Numbered from the stretch's first letter, positions 1 through 13,500 are shown. The stretch: 64,000 nt of DNA from Bilabrum cf. latius (GCA_965178125.1 OZ237745.1:1054001-1118000), one strand, 5' to 3'. Program-made: numbers and translations. The notes: generated by a model not told the origin, from the letters alone.

Positions 1-168
1 GGGTAGAAGGCGCAGTTGGAGTGCCATCCATGGCCTGCACGGGCCCAGGTTGTCTCTCGCGCCCGTTGCCGCGCACGATTGTCCAGACGCAAACCGGAAT
101 TAATCGATTAGTTGCGCGTTAAAAAAGGGAAAATTCGATTTACGCAAGAAGCTCATAATACTGGCCGC
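1..168. other. 5' flank of ERV46
   Basis: Non-coding sequence upstream of the ERV46 start codon. It is less GC-rich than the coding regions and includes an A-run near 121-133. I see no TATA box or other recognisable element. Confidence 0.4.
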
Positions 169-1559
169 ATGTTGGCAGAGACGCTACGATAGCTCGATGC
201 CTACCCAAAACTTAAAGATGATGCTAGGGACTCGACCGTATCTGGCGGCTTGCGTGAGTTGTTGAGATCTTGAGCAGGCCTGCAATTCGACATGTTGATG
301 AAGCGTCTCTACTATTGAAATCATTCTTGTGGGCCGGTCGCAGTGTCGTCTGGGGCGATCCTTTTGATCTTAGTATTGGTAATCTAGGATGTACGGGACT
401 ATATGACTGTCGTGAGTCCTATGCGCGCGTGTCTGCAGCGTCCTCCGAATCATCAGGAGTGGGCTTCGCTTCGCACGCTAGCGTTGTGTGGCGTCAATCG
501 TATTCCTCGCCGCAGGAATCCATCGAAACAATGGAGGTAGATACGAAAAGGAACGCCCACATGCGGATCAACTTTGACCTTAGTTTCCCTAAAGTGCCGT
601 GCACCATGATCAGTGTGGATGCCGAAGATGTTACAAAGTCGCCCCATAAGGGGCTCATGCACAACGTTTTCAAGCGTAGACTTGACAGATACGGGCGATC
701 TACGGGAACGGTAGAGAGAAATAACCTAGGCAACACTCTTTCTTCCGAGGAAGAGCTGAAGGCTTCGAAAGCAAGGGACATTGCTAGCGGGCGCCCAACC
801 ATCACGGAGACAGAGGCGAAGACCCAGGGGGCTGATTGCCCTTCTTGTTATGGCGCCGGATCTCCAGGGCAGTGTTGCTAGACGTGTGACGAGGTGCGAG
901 AGCTGTACAGGCAGAAGGGCTGGAGCTTCGAGCCCTCGGGTGTGGCGCAGTGCAGGAAGGAGGGGCTGGCCGATGACGTGGCCTCGGGGAAGGAGGAGGG
1001 ATGCAACATATACGGGTACGTGAAGGTGCCGAAGGTAGCAGGGAACATTCATTTTGCGCCCGGGACGGGATTCTCTCAGCTGTTCGGCAGCCACGAGGAC
1101 CTCATGGCGCTCACCCACGGCAAGTTTAACTCGACGCACACCATCAACTCGCTGAGCTTCGGCAGGTTCTACCCCAGCCGAACCAACCCGCTGGATGGGG
1201 TCTATCACGAGGTGGGGGATGGGGCGGCGATGTACCAGTACTTCCTGAAAGTGGTGCCCACCGAGTACAGGTCGCTGGCAGGCACTAGGTATTCGACCTA
1301 CCAGTTCGCCGCCACGTCGCACCAGCGGCACCTCAACCTGGAGACGCAGAGGGGCCTGCCCGGAGTGTACTTCTACTATGACCTGTCCCCCATTCGAGTG
1401 CGGATCAGGGAGCAGTCGCAGTCTTTCGCCCACTTGCTGACCGGGCTGGTGGCCATCGTGGGAGGTGTCATGTCTCTGGCTGGGTTTATCGATAGCCTCG
1501 TGCACCAGGCTTCCACCACTGCGGGGGCGGGGAGCCGCAGGTCCGGGCTGCTGGGATGA
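169..1559 (+). CDS. ERV46: ERV46/ERGIC3-family ER-Golgi cargo receptor, 3 exons
   Basis: Exons 169-253, 344-411 and 516-1559 join to 399 codons (398 aa, usual for the family). Introns are 254-343 and 412-515, with GTGAGT donors and CGCAG acceptors. Exon 1 gives the family start 'LDAYPK...D..R.STVSGG'; exon 2 encodes the first membrane segment (about residues 30-42). Exon 3 carries the lumenal domain: VDT.R...MRINFD, CPSCYGA...CC.TC, the signature EGCNIYGYVKVPKVAGNIHF, QYFLKVVPTEY and LPGVYFYYDLSP. The C-terminal membrane segment is FAHLLTGLVAIVGGVMSLAG. ERV46, with ERV41, cycles between ER and Golgi and retrieves proteins in COPI/COPII vesicles. Three in-frame TAGs (190, 385, 879) must be sense: the one at 879 splits the conserved cysteine cluster, with homology intact on both sides. 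No C-terminal KKxx is seen. Stop is TGA. Family call is secure; the exon 1 start is inferred from splice consensus and phase. Confidence 0.93.
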
Positions 1560-1862
1560 AGGGAGGCGCGGCTTCGCTTGAGAAGCTTTGCCGCGATGCA
1601 GCGCCCAGTGGCACGGTTGCGGTGGGAGCTGATCCGGATGTGATAGTGCGGTTAGTCGCCACCAGGAATTGAATGGACAAGGTCTAAGTGTGATAAAATG
1701 GGTGTTTCGGCTTGTACGCAACTGTCATCACGCAACTGTCATCACGCAACACAGCTACCCCCTCCTGCGGATGCCCGCTCGCACCGCTGGCTTCAAAGCC
1801 TCGCGGTGAGCTTGCGCATGCCATGCGACTCGGGGACTCGTCAAGCACTGCGCGTTCACCCG
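1560..1862. other. Convergent intergenic spacer ERV46/NOT2
   Basis: 303 bp between two genes that end toward each other; it must hold both 3' UTRs. Apart from the short tandem repeat at 1717-1750, nothing is recognised. Confidence 0.5.
1717..1750. repeat. 14-bp tandem repeat
   Basis: Two full copies of CGCAACTGTCATCA (1717-1730, 1731-1744) followed by a partial third (CGCAAC). It lies in the 3' intergenic spacer and has no obvious function. Confidence 0.8.
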
Positions 1863-3299
1863 TCATCGCCCGCCCCTCGAAGCCTTGCCTTTCCACACCG
1901 ACCCGCCCGTCTTCTTAGAGGGGGGCCCTGCCAGCGAGCTGGCCAGGTCGGCAGCAGACCGGCCCTGCGAGGAAGAGGCTCGTCGCCTGCTGCTGCTGCT
2001 CCTTCCGCTGCGGCTATTGCTGCGCCCATCAGGTGCGCCATCGCCACCCGCATCCTCCAAAGACGCCCCAGCGGCAGCCGCGATGGTGGCAGCCTCTGCA
2101 TCCGCCCTGTCGGCGTGCGCCCTCGCCTGCCTCGCCGTCTCGTGTATCTCTTCGGCGGGCACAAACCCGGCGATGACCCGATCCATGCCTTCCCCCGGGT
2201 GCTCTGCCTTCTGCCACACCTTCACGTTGAAGAAAATCCACTTGTCTGTCGGCCTCGGGGGCCCTCTCGATGCAGGCGTGGCCGGGGCGGCGGAGGCCGA
2301 GTCCTTGGCAGAGCCGTCCTTCCTGGTGTACCACAGCTGCTGCTCCCCGTTGTAGAACCAACCCGTCTGGTAGAGCTGCTCCGCTGCGCAGCTCTGCAGC
2401 ACGTCTCCTGTCATGGAATAGAATGAGTACAGCAGCACCTCGGCCGGCATGGAGCTGAAGGCGGACTGCGGCAAGCTTGAGGTGAGGTCCAGGTAACAGC
2501 TGGGCAGCACGAACGGGAGGTGCTCCGTGGAGGGGTTGTCCGCCCATGGCAAGCCCATGTGATTGGCCAGGCGAGAGGCCTGCAAATTCACCCCGAGGGA
2601 GGACAGCTCCGTGCCGAGAGCCAGTGTGACGAGGTCCTCGTCCTGCATGCGGATCACGTCGAGGAGGCCCAGGAGGCCGAAGCTCGACCGACCGATGCCG
2701 CCCCCACGCGCTGACTTTGATACTCCGGCCATGGGGCCGCCCGGTGCAACCGAGTCTATCACGCCGGGGTCCTCTGCCACAGCGCCGCTGCCGCTGGAAG
2801 CTTCGGCGGCGGCAGGCCTGGAACCGGCGGTCGCCGGCGGTACCCCTGGTGCAGCGGCGGTACCGGCGGGTGGCTACGAAGACTAGGCAGCCGCACTGCC
2901 GTCCTAACCCAAGTTAGGGTATGGATGCGGTCTGCCTGGGTCTGCCTGTGTCTGTCTAGGTTGCTAGCTGGCGGCTTGGGGAGCCGGGACAGGAGAGCCA
3001 CCAAGCGCTGGAAAATCTTCGGCTGTTAACTAGCCTCGGGGGGGCGCCTATCTTCTCGACAACCCGGCATACCCGCTAGAAAACGCAGTCCCCTATGCTG
3101 CTCCTGCAGGACCAGGCGAGCCAAGGCCAGCCATGTGGCTTCCAGCCGATCCTCCGAGGTTTGGCAGACCCTGCCCACCGGCGGGTCCGCCCTATCCAAC
3201 AGGAGGCATGCCTGCCTAACTTGGGACAACTCGTCTCTGCTAGCCTGCAAAGCCTCCTTGCTGCGAGCCAGAGTATCCACCGTAACCGCCAGATGCCAT
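1863..3299 (-). CDS. NOT2: NOT2/CNOT2, CCR4-NOT complex scaffold subunit
   Basis: A 478-residue single-exon frame with TGA stop, reading through ten TAGs (positions 3240, 3216, 3192, 3093, 3048, 3030, 2964, 2904, 2883, 2874). The C-terminal half has the NOT-box hallmarks: LLGLLDVIRM.D.DL.TLALGTELSSLGVNL, then LPWADNPS, then a VLLYSFYSMTGDVLQ..AAEQLYQ.GW block and a WIFFNVKVWQK strand. The N-terminal region is Gly/Gln-rich from MASGGYGGYSGS and contains the short conserved motif EDFPALGG, which lies upstream of eight of the TAGs' downstream partners and only joins the NOT box if TAG is sense. In other eukaryotes NOT2 links NOT3/5 to the NOT1 scaffold in the deadenylase and transcription complex. 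A Ser/Arg-rich C-terminal tail beyond the NOT box is an extension. The ATG at 3299-3297 was chosen as the first in frame upstream of the motif. Confidence 0.92.
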
Positions 3300-4570
3300 T
3301 GTACACTTCCTTAGTAGCCCTTGCCGCAGACGCGTCGGATGCAAGTTGGAATGATGCGGCTCTATGCGCTTTTGTCCAAATCCAGCGCAGATAGAGAGTC
3401 TAGACTATTAGTCAAGCTGACAAAATCTACGAAAAACGCAAGTTTGGGTGCTAGATGGCACAATTTAGGTCGTTGGCGATTATCTCGCATTCGTGTAATT
3501 GCACGCTACTTCACAGACGCGGCGTCGCGGACAGGTCGGCCTGGGCCGAAGCCAGCTTGTGCACAGAGTGAGAAAAGGAAAATCGATGCGTACTGTGTGA
3601 TATGGCTATACCTATAGTATGCTCGACACTTCAGATGGTTCTTCTGTCACATTTGAGATGGATTGCCACCAAAAGCCCTTTCGTGCTTGTCGGCTACCCA
3701 TGGATCTGGGTGGTCCAGAGACAAGAGCAACTGTAGGGCCATGCCCATGAATCTGGGTGTACCTTGCATGCCACACCCGTGATAAAATATTCAAACGCTA
3801 CCTCGAGCATCAGGGATATCCCCTGGTGGTCGGGCGGGCGAGAAGAGGCATGGGCTGGCCCGGTGGAGGGTGGGGAGGTGTCAGTGGGGCTACGGTGAGG
3901 AAATGCTCGACCGCGGCAGACCGCATGGCTTCGACCGCCCGTCAAATGATGCAAACACCCCGCGAGTCTTAATTCGTAATCCCACTGCGCCCTTCAAAGG
4001 CGACCGCACCTGCACAACGACGCGGAGCTCGATACGAGGATGGCCAGGCTGGGCAGGCCCCCCACTTACACACTGCCAGTCTGACGTTCATCTCTGCGAA
4101 CAGCGATACGAGCATTTCAGCCGTGTTGTTGAATTTTGACGTCGTGGCACTGCCACTGTCCGTCTTGGTATCGTCTGGTGGCCCTGGCCAGCTTGCCAAC
4201 TTGGTCGCAATAATTTAAGACTCCGGATAACCCAACAACTGATATATATCAAGGTTGCCAGCCAAGCTTGGCTGCGTGTACTGCAGCAGCATTGATTATC
4301 GGCGATGATCAATCATAAGAATATGCAAGCAAGGGCGGGATCTGATGACCATTTAAGCGGCTAGGCTTGTCCGGCTGACGTCCAGATTGCACAGCCGCAA
4401 CTTTGAAACTGCACTGTTCAAAATCATACATGCGCGTTGGATGATTGACACAAAAAATTGTCAGTGCATAGATAGGAAGGCGCAGTAATAGTCGACCCAG
4501 CAGTTTATATAGATACTAAAGCGTACAGGACCCATTGCATACTTCTAGTTTATCGACCGTTGGGGGTGAA
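3300..4570. other. Divergent intergenic region NOT2 / FG-GAP gene
   Basis: 1.27 kb between two genes transcribed away from each other, clearly more AT-rich than its flanks. It should hold both promoters. A TATATAG string at about 4506 lies ~65 bp upstream of the FG-GAP start codon. Two related short motifs occur near 3698-3714 (ACCCATGGATCTGGGT) and 3740-3756 (CCCATGAATCTGGGT). No tRNA, snRNA or credible ORF was recognised. Confidence 0.4.
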
Positions 4571-7500
4571 ATGTGGAATGCAAGCTGGAATCGGAATGAA
4601 TATGCCTTTGCGCAGCTAGCCGCGTTGCTTTTGGCGGCTGGTTCTTGCTTTGCATCGATAGATGAGTTTGAAATTAGGATAGCTCATCAGCCTTCCCGCC
4701 TTGGCTTTGGCGGGGTCTCATTGGATGAGCAGCCAGTCGTGCGCTTATGGAATTCTACTTCAAGCGCTTTTGAGGTTTCGCCGTTTGGAAACAACACTTG
4801 GGTTATCGCGTAGCTGTGGTTACCCCCAAATAGGTTCGCAATACTCTCAGGGGGTGACGATGGCCTCGCCCAGCAGCTGGAGAGTTCCCATGGCGTTGCA
4901 TTCGCTAGCCAGTACCGAGTTGCAGCTCGCCTGAACGAGTCGGGATTCGCTAATTTTTCTGGGATTGCGATCGATATGTCATCAACCAGCCCGTATCAGT
5001 TAAATTTCTTTATTTTTGGCCAAGGATCGGTCCCGGGTGCGATCAGCAACGGCATCGAGATTAGGACAGGACCCGCGTACAGGCTCTCTTTGCTGCGTGA
5101 GCCTGGCACCGCTGACGGGGGCAGACCCTTCAGGGCGTAGCCGTAGCTAGAAGTGGTAGATGCCGGCGGAAACCGAGTCACGAGCGACAGCAGCACGGTG
5201 GCCCGTGCGAGCATATCGGCATTCGCATCGGTCGCAAATGCGAGCAGGACCCCGGTGCTCCTCGGGAGGGCGGAAGCAACTGCCCGGCGGGGGCTCATCG
5301 AGTTTCTCGACCTGGGAATCGATGCTGCAGGGCTAGGATACGTCCTTGATTTCAATTCCAACGCAGACCGGGTGCACCCTTTGGGCCAGGCTCTGGGCAA
5401 CAGCTCCTAGCCCGGGTCGCTGTGGAACGGCACCGCAAACTCTACGGCGTGGTTTGATGGGGTGTCCGAGGACAGGTCCAATGTGAGCTGCCCTCCCTTC
5501 ACTGTGGGCGTGGGCCCGACCGCCAGCTTGCGGCTCGTGCAGCAGCCGGGGGGGGGCAGGGGCGGCGAGGCCTTCGACGGCCAGCCGAAGGTCCTGCTGC
5601 TGGACGCAGGGGGCAACATCAACACGCAGGACAACGACTCATTCGTGACCGCGGAGATCTACGACAACGGAGCGTTTCCACGTAGGAGGGACGCCAGCGG
5701 GCCAGGGCATGGGCGGCTTGGGCCAATCGTGCTCTACGACGACTTCGTGCCGGACCCGTCCAGCCTGGATCTGGAGGTGCTGGCGAGCGTGCTGCAGGGG
5801 CAGGTGTACGTCAATGTGACGGGGGGCATCCCTACGGCCTTCACGCCCCCACTGGAGAGCGGAGACCAAGTTAGTCTCGGCAGCGTGTCGCAGCCCGACC
5901 ACAGGCAGCCGGACTATCTCTCGCCCCCTCCCAATGAGCCCGGAGCGATCGTGCGCGTCGTGCGGGCGGACGAGTCTCGGTTCAGGCTGGACTCCCCATG
6001 GCAGTACAACGACACGTTCTTGCAGCCTTTGCTGCGGACGAGGGATCCGGTGAGAGTGAGGGTGCAGCAAGGGGTGGCGGACTTCACCGGGCTGCAGCTG
6101 GACAGGGTGGGTCGCGCCTACACGCTGAGGTTCGTGTCCTCGCTGCGGCCCGAGCCTGAAGGCACGCTGCTTGGCCGGGGGAGGCGGGGGTACGGCCGGC
6201 AAGGCTACGGGTACGGATACGGGCTTGATGCGCCGGACGGCACGCCATCACTGCCGCTGGCTCCCAATGGGGGAGACTGGGAAGCGGCGCTCGCGGGCCG
6301 CAGCGGGCTGGACCGGGCCAGGGCACTGCCCAACATCACGGTCGTGTCGGAGCCGTTCGACGTTGCCGTTGGAGCGCCGGCCTCGATCGTCGTCTCTCGA
6401 CAGGCGCAGGGCGCCTGGGCCGGCGGCCAGCCGTTCCGCGTGCAGCCTCGGGTGGAGGTCCTGGATCTCGGAGGGAACACCGTGTTGCACGACAATGAAA
6501 CGGTGATCACGGTGTCGCTGGCTTCAAACGCCAGCGGAGCTCTGCTGCCGGGCACTCAGGCCGGGGTGGCGCCGTCGCCGTATTCCTCCAACGAGCTCTC
6601 TGGTCTGCTGCGAGGCAACACCTCATCGCGCGTGGTGGACGGAGTGCTGGTGTTCCAGGACCTGGCCATCGACGTGCCGGGCAAGGACTTTGCCCTCCTG
6701 TTCACGGCACAGCTGTCGGGCGGCGGGGGCACCTACAGTGCCGCCAGTCCGGTGCGGGTGGCCCCATCTGCCGAGTTTCAGGTGCTGCCGTTCGACGGCG
6801 AGCCTGGGGATCAGTTTGGGAGTGCCGTCGCCGCAGGGAACAACTACCTGGCGGTGGGCGCCCCGCGTGACAGTGCTCCTCAGCAGGAGGTGCAGGTGAT
6901 TCGGACCGAGGCCAGCGCGACGGAGTACGTGCGGGAGGTGCAGGTGGTCACCACCACGGCCGCAAGGCAGGACGAGGTGCAGGCAGTGGGGCTGCTGACT
7001 CCCACGAGGGGCGGCATCACGGGGGGTTTCTTCCAGCTGCAGTGGAAGGGCTTGACCTCTCGGTAGATCCCGCACGATGCTCACGGGGACCTGGTCAAGG
7101 TCATCATGGAGGCCGACTTTGCCGGTGTGGGCATTGGAGACGTCGCGGTGAGGGAAGTGGGGGTGGATCGCACGCCCGCAGGCACCTCCCTGTCGCTGCC
7201 CGATGGAGCCGACGTGGCGGATCAGTACGGGCTGTGCGCCTTGCTGCCATCTTCTGCGGTATGCAGGGCCGACAGACTCTGGCTGGTGACCTTCAAGCAC
7301 CTCGCTGGCTTCGTGCCGCTGCTGCAGGTGGACAACGGCAGCTTCGCGATCGCTGGCCCGAACGTGACCCATAGCGTGGCTCAGGTGCAGCCTTCCTCCC
7401 GCATCGGAGGCTTCTTCTCCCTGCAGATCGGGGGTTAGTTCGGCGGGCAGCTGAACCAGACGGTCGACATCGCGCACGACGCGCACCCTGCCACCGTGAA

Positions 7501-10500
7501 AGACGCCATCGTGGCCCTCGGCACCGGGCCCGTGGACGTGTCCCGTGCACCGGGCGTCCTGGGCGAGGAGGCGGGGTCCTTTGCGTGGGCGGTGACGTTT
7601 TCTGCCAGCCCGTTGGACCCGTTTTCGTACAATCCACCGACCCTCGTCGCCAACAGCTCGGGTCTGTCCGGCCCTTAGGCAGCGGCGTACGTGCACACGT
7701 CGAGGCAGGGCGAGGGTCCGCTTCACGGCTCCTTCCGCCTGTTCTTCAGGGGAGAGGGCCCCACGGCTCCCATCCAGTACGACGCAACGGCCCAGGAAAT
7801 GAGGGATGCCCTCGAGACGCTGCCCACGATCGACCTGATCGACGTGCTGAGGAGCGGGCCCACGCTCACGGGAGGGTTCGCGTGGACCGTCACCTTCCAG
7901 CTGACCAGGACAGAGACTGACGAGGGCTTCGAGCTGGACCAAGGGCTGCAGCTGGCGCAGGACCTGCCTCCCATTGCAGACTCAGAGATCGGAGCTTCCG
8001 CCGTGCCGTACCGGTGGGTTCCTCCCGGAGACGCCGCGCCCGATGCCATGCTGGCAGGCTCCCAAGCCAGGGTCACCGTGGACCACGTGTTTGGCGAAAG
8101 CAGGGACGACCCGTGGGAGGCCCCTCGCAGCGGCCTCTCAGGTGCGGGAGCCGGGGCCGTCTACGTGTTCAGACGGTTCGGCAGGGCGTGGTACCCTGAT
8201 GGCGGGGACGCCATCGCGCCCGGAGACCCGGCTGCCAACGAGCTCTCGAGGATTCGGCCGTCCGACACGGACGGACAGGACGCATTTGGTAGCGCATTGG
8301 CCATGGACGAGACGCAGGGGGTGATCGCCGTGGGAGCACCCGCCGCGGCGTTTTACGGAGGTCTCGAGGTGCAGCGCGTGGCCTGTGCAGCCGACACGGG
8401 CAGCTTCACGCTGACGTGGAGGGGCAGGACCACTGCGGCCATCCCGCCGGCTACCAGCATCAGCGCGGTGAAGGCTGCGCTGGAGGACCTGGCGAGTCTC
8501 CATGCCGTGTCTGTGAGCGGGGAATCAACCGACGGCGGGTCCGGGCCCGTGTCTAGCGAGCAGCCGGTGTGCGGCGGCACGGCCACAGGCGCCAACGCGA
8601 TGCTGGTCACGTTCTTGTGGCCCCAGGACGGCGACTTGCCCCCGCTGGAGCCAGATGCCGCGCTCCTGGGCACGTCCGGGGCAGACCCTGTGGTTCTCTC
8701 CGTGGACGACGACGTTGTGCGAGGCGAGAGGGTGTCTTCGGGCGAGAACGCCACGGGGCTGAGCGTGGGGGCTGTGTATCTCTTTGGCAGGGGCAGCGTG
8801 TCCAACGGCGGCGGAGGGTGGGCGGGGACGCACAAGCTGCTTGCACCGGCAGAGCACAGAGGTGCGGGGAGCGGGTTTGGGACGGCGCTGAGCGCCAGTG
8901 GAGACACGGTCGTGGTGGGGGCTCCGCTGGAGGCCGTGGAGCTGACGGGGGAGGGCGCGGGCTCGGTGTACGTGTTCCGGCGGTCGGACCTGCTGGACGA
9001 GCCGCACAGCAGCAATGCCAGCTGGTCGCTGACGCAGCGTGTGGTCGCCAGGACTTCCAACAGCGAGGGCGGGGCGGACCACGGATTCGGCAGCGCAGTC
9101 GCCCTCGACGGTGAGTCGCTGGTGGTGGGTGCGCCAGGTGCGGAAGATGGGCAGGGGAGGGTGTACGTGTTCAAGCGGAAGCTGTGGATCTCCGACCAGT
9201 TTCTCATCGACCAGGTCCTGGTCGCACCGACCGAGGCTCGTCTGTTCGGGCACGCCGTGGCTGCTGCGGACGACCTCGTTGTGGTGGGCGCGCCCGAGTC
9301 GCTGCATCCCATGCGCCTGCGGGCCTTGCTGCGCCGGAGCGGCCCCCTGGGACCCGAGGCTCAGCCGGCATCTGTCCTGCGGACCGGCGCTGCGTACGTC
9401 TACGACCGTGATGACTTCTTCGGCTTCTACTCCAGCGCGCCGAGGTCAGAGTTGGCGCCCTCAGGGGCCTACGAGGGGGATCGTGCGGGGCTGTCCGTGG
9501 GCGTATCGGGCCATGTGGCCGTGGTGGGAACGTCTAGGCTGACGCAGGACGCAGCGAGGCCCCGCCACGAGGTGCAGGTGGTGATGCTCGACGCGGAGGA
9601 GGGGCCCATGAGCAGAGAGTGGAGGCTGCAGTGGAGGCGCGAGCGGCGCTCCACGGACCCAAGGGCACCCACCAGGCCCACGGAACTGGGCGTGAACCCT
9701 AAGGACTCCAAGTGGGTGCTGAGGTCGTCCAGGCCGCTGGCGGTGGACGCGACGGCCTCTCAGGTCCGTGAGGTGCTGGAGTACGACTTGGGCACGGGCG
9801 CGGTGAACGTCACCAGGAAGGGTCCAGACACGCAGGGCGGGTACAGGTGGTTTGTGACGTTCTTAGCGCTGGGTGGGGACTCATTCGGGCCGGGAGGGTC
9901 TGCTGGGCCCATGGTGGGCGGCCCAGTATCGGGGTCGATGGCTGCAGGGGCGGGGCGGGCGGCCGCGGGCCGCGCAGCGCTGAGTGCCTCTGGCCCCGTG
10001 GGTGCCTGGAGCCCACTGGGCGGGGGGCAAGGCGGCTCGGCAGGGGCGCTGGGTGCGGCGGTGGCGGCGAATCGCCACGCCGCCGCGCTCCGCGGGTCGA
10101 TCGCGCAGGCCCCCGTGCCCTTGCTGGAGATGGACGTGAGTCGCGTGCGCGGCAAGGAGGTGCGGGGGACCGTGGCTCGTGTGTCTTCGGCCTCCTTGCC
10201 TGCCCCAGGGGCGGCCTTCGTGTTTGCCAGGGACCCAGCCACTGGAAGTGGAGCCCCATGGGTGGAAGCCGGGGCGTTTGCGCCGCACGGCAGGCAGAGG
10301 AGCGACTACTTTGGCCGGGCGGTGTCAGTGGCCGGCGCGTTCGCGGCGGTGGGCGCCCCCAACCGCGACAGCTGGCCGTCGGGTACCAACGCGGGCGCCG
10401 CGCTTGCCTTTGACCTGGGTCTGTTGAACCTGCGCATCGATGGCGCGGGGCCCCCGCCTCCCACGCAAGTGGCAGGCGGGACCGGGACCGGCGTCGCACT

Positions 10501-13500
10501 GGCAGCGGGTGATGGGTACCATGGTCTCGCCGTGGACGAGGACGGCATGGCCCTTCGGATGCGGGTGCGGCACTGCAGGCCGCTGTCGGCCTGCGCCGTG
10601 CCCGGGGCCCTTGCAGTCGCGAGGGAGGCAGCCGCCGCGCAGCCGCTGGCCGGGCCGGGGTTCGGGGCCAACGAAACGATGGCCGTGCTGCTGGACGTGA
10701 CGGCTGGTGACGACCTGGGGCACCACGTGCACTGGGCGCGGGAGGCGGTGCTGGACCCCAGCCGGGCATACGCCGGCCTGCCGTCCGTGCTGCGCGCAAG
10801 CGGTGCAATCGCGCTGGCTTCTTCTTCCTCGTCGTCTTCCTCGTCGTCGTCGCAGCACGGCAGCCAAGGGTCGGGTGACGCCTTCTCGCTTGACATCGCG
10901 GCTGCCACTCGGGCGCCTGCAACCGCCACCGCTGGCTGCGCCCTGTGGGTGCAGGGCGCCCCCGAGGCGGAGGCGCACGAGGCATGCCGCTTCCTGTCGC
11001 TGCCCGGGCCGCTGCTGCGGTCCTCGGGCCCGGACTTCGCCGGCTCCTCGGATGCGGAGCCCGTCCTCCGCAGGGAGGTGCTCGTGGCGGTGCCCCCGGA
11101 GGACTTCAACGGGTCCCTGCCCGACCCGGAGCCGCTCGACTCGCTGGCCGACGCCGACAACTCAACGGAGCTGCTGTCTGAGTTCGACGCCCTCGTGAGC
11201 GTGCGCGTGTCGGACGACCGCGTGCTGGAGGCTCCGGACGAGTCACTGCACGTGCGCGCCTCGCTGCCCGGCTTCGAGCCATCCGAGGGGGGCCCGCTGT
11301 GGTCCCAGGCCACGATTGAAGACGACGGCGACGGGGCGGTGGGCTCCAGGGGGTACCTCTCTCGCGTCTTTGCGGACGACGGGATGGGGCAGCCGCCTGC
11401 CGGCGCCGACTTTGGGCGCTCGGTGTCTCTGGAAGGCTCGCTCATGGCAGTGGGCGCCCCTCGGTACAGCCCAGGGCAGGACCCGGGGGTGGACGGATAG
11501 GATGCCACGGCTGCAATGATGTCCCTGTCGCTGGCGGTGCTGAATGGGTCGGACAATGAGGTGCTGCGGGCCAACGGATCTCTGCCAGGGGCGGCGCTGG
11601 GAGCCGCGCGCGTGGACGGACCGGGCCGCGCCTACGTGTTCCGTCAGGTCGCCGGCCTCTGGTCCGTGGAAGCCGAGCTGTCGGCACCCAACGGGACGGA
11701 GTTCTACGCCCCGGGTGCCCGGTTCGGGTCCGGCGTGAGCGTGGCGCCGGGCGGGGCGGTCGTCGCGGTGACGAGCAGCGGAGGCGGGGGCGCGCGCGAG
11801 TCGATCGCCCTGCACGTGTTCGCGAGAAACGCGAGCGGCAACGTGAGCGTGCAGCTGCTGGCGTCACTTCGGCCCGACCCTTCGCAGGCCACTGCGTACG
11901 ACGGTAGAGGTGCTCTGGACAGCCAGACCAGCGGTCTCGAGGCGCTCCGTGCCCTGGGGCACCAGGGGGTGCTCCCGCAGCACGGCTTCGGGCTGGCGCG
12001 GGCCGTGGCCTCCACGGCTGACAGAGTCGGCGAAGGTGTGACGGTGGTCGTGGGCTGCCGCGGGATGGAGGCTGTGTTCGTGTTCAGGGGCACAGCAACC
12101 GACGCGGCCTCCTGGAGGCAGACGGCCGTGCTGACTTCCAGCGCCCATCGGGCGCAGCGGCACGCCCTTCGGTACTACTTCGTTCCCGAGGGGTTCGGCG
12201 CTGCGGTGGCTGCCAGCGGCAACACGGTGGTTGTCGGTGCCCCCCACGCCAACTACGGCGGCTCCCAGCGCGTGGGTGCCGGCAGCGATTCCCGGAGCCA
12301 GGCCGAGTCGTTCGAGCAGGTGACGGGATTCTTCGGCACTGGTGGCGTGTACGTGTTCGAGCTGGTCCTGGGGGCCGGTCCAGACGCGGGTTAGGGTGGC
12401 CTCGCGGGGTCCTGGGCCAACGCGACGGACTGGGCGGGTGGCGACGAGCTGCTGCGTCTGCAGCTGCAGCAGCAAGCGGGCGGTGGCAGTGGCGGTGGAG
12501 CTGGCTTCCGCGTGATCAATGACACGGGTGGAGACCTCTCCAACGCCAGCATCAGCAGCGCCATCTGGGCACAGCAAGCGCTGCTCCTGGCGTCAGATGG
12601 GAGGCCGGGCGACCGCTTCGGGGCGTCTGTGGATGTGGACGGGTCCCAGCTGATTGCCGGCGCGTGGGGATCGGGAGCGCAGCCCAGGACAACCTGGAAC
12701 TTCGAAACGGCGGGGCTGGAGGGCTGGTACGCGACCGGCACGGCCTTTGCATCGCAGCCGACGCACGGTGACAACCCCTCTTTCCGGCCGGTGTACACGA
12801 CCGCCACGGGCGCCCCAGGTCTGCCCCAGCGGTCGGGTCTCGAGGGGCACTACTTCATCGGCACGTTTGAGGGCAGGCCAGGAGACCCCGCCGACCCCTT
12901 GGCCGCTCCCTCGGCGCTGCCGGGCACTGTCCAGGGGGACGCGCCCCAGGGGACGCTGACCTCGGACCCGTTCGTGATCGCGGGCAAGGCGATCTCGATG
13001 CTCGTGGGCGGGGGCTGCGACGCCAGGGCGGTGTTTGTTGAGCTCCTCGTTGACGGGGATCCGGTCAGGCGCGCCACGGGCGCGTGCGAGGAGCAGATGG
13101 CGCGGGTGCACTGGGACGTGGGGGCCTACGCGGGCAGGGCAGGGGTCATCAGGATCGCGGATCACTCCTCCGGCAAGTGGGGCCACATCAACGTGGACGA
13201 CATCCGCTTCTCCTGGGCTATGCAGAGGTACAAGGAGTCGCCCAGGTCGGGGGCGGCCTACGCCTTCAGGCGGCAGGCCCCTGGGACCAGCGGCACCGAC
13301 GGGGAGGCGGTGGAGCCTTGCAGCGCCCCTGCGGACGGGAGGTCCGCTCTGGCCTGTGAGTGGGCGGAGCAGGGCAAGCTGATGCCCAGCGATAAGCGAG
13401 CGGGCGTGCAGTTCGCGCTCGATGTGGCCGTCGTGGACGCCGCCGGTGTGGCAATCGTGGCCGCAGCCCGGCCACACGGACCCTCGAGCAGCGATTGGCA

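Noticed and set aside
726-1721. 331-residue open frame on the minus strand
   Set aside because: Overlaps ERV46 exon 3 in antisense; ERV46 homology settles the coding strand.
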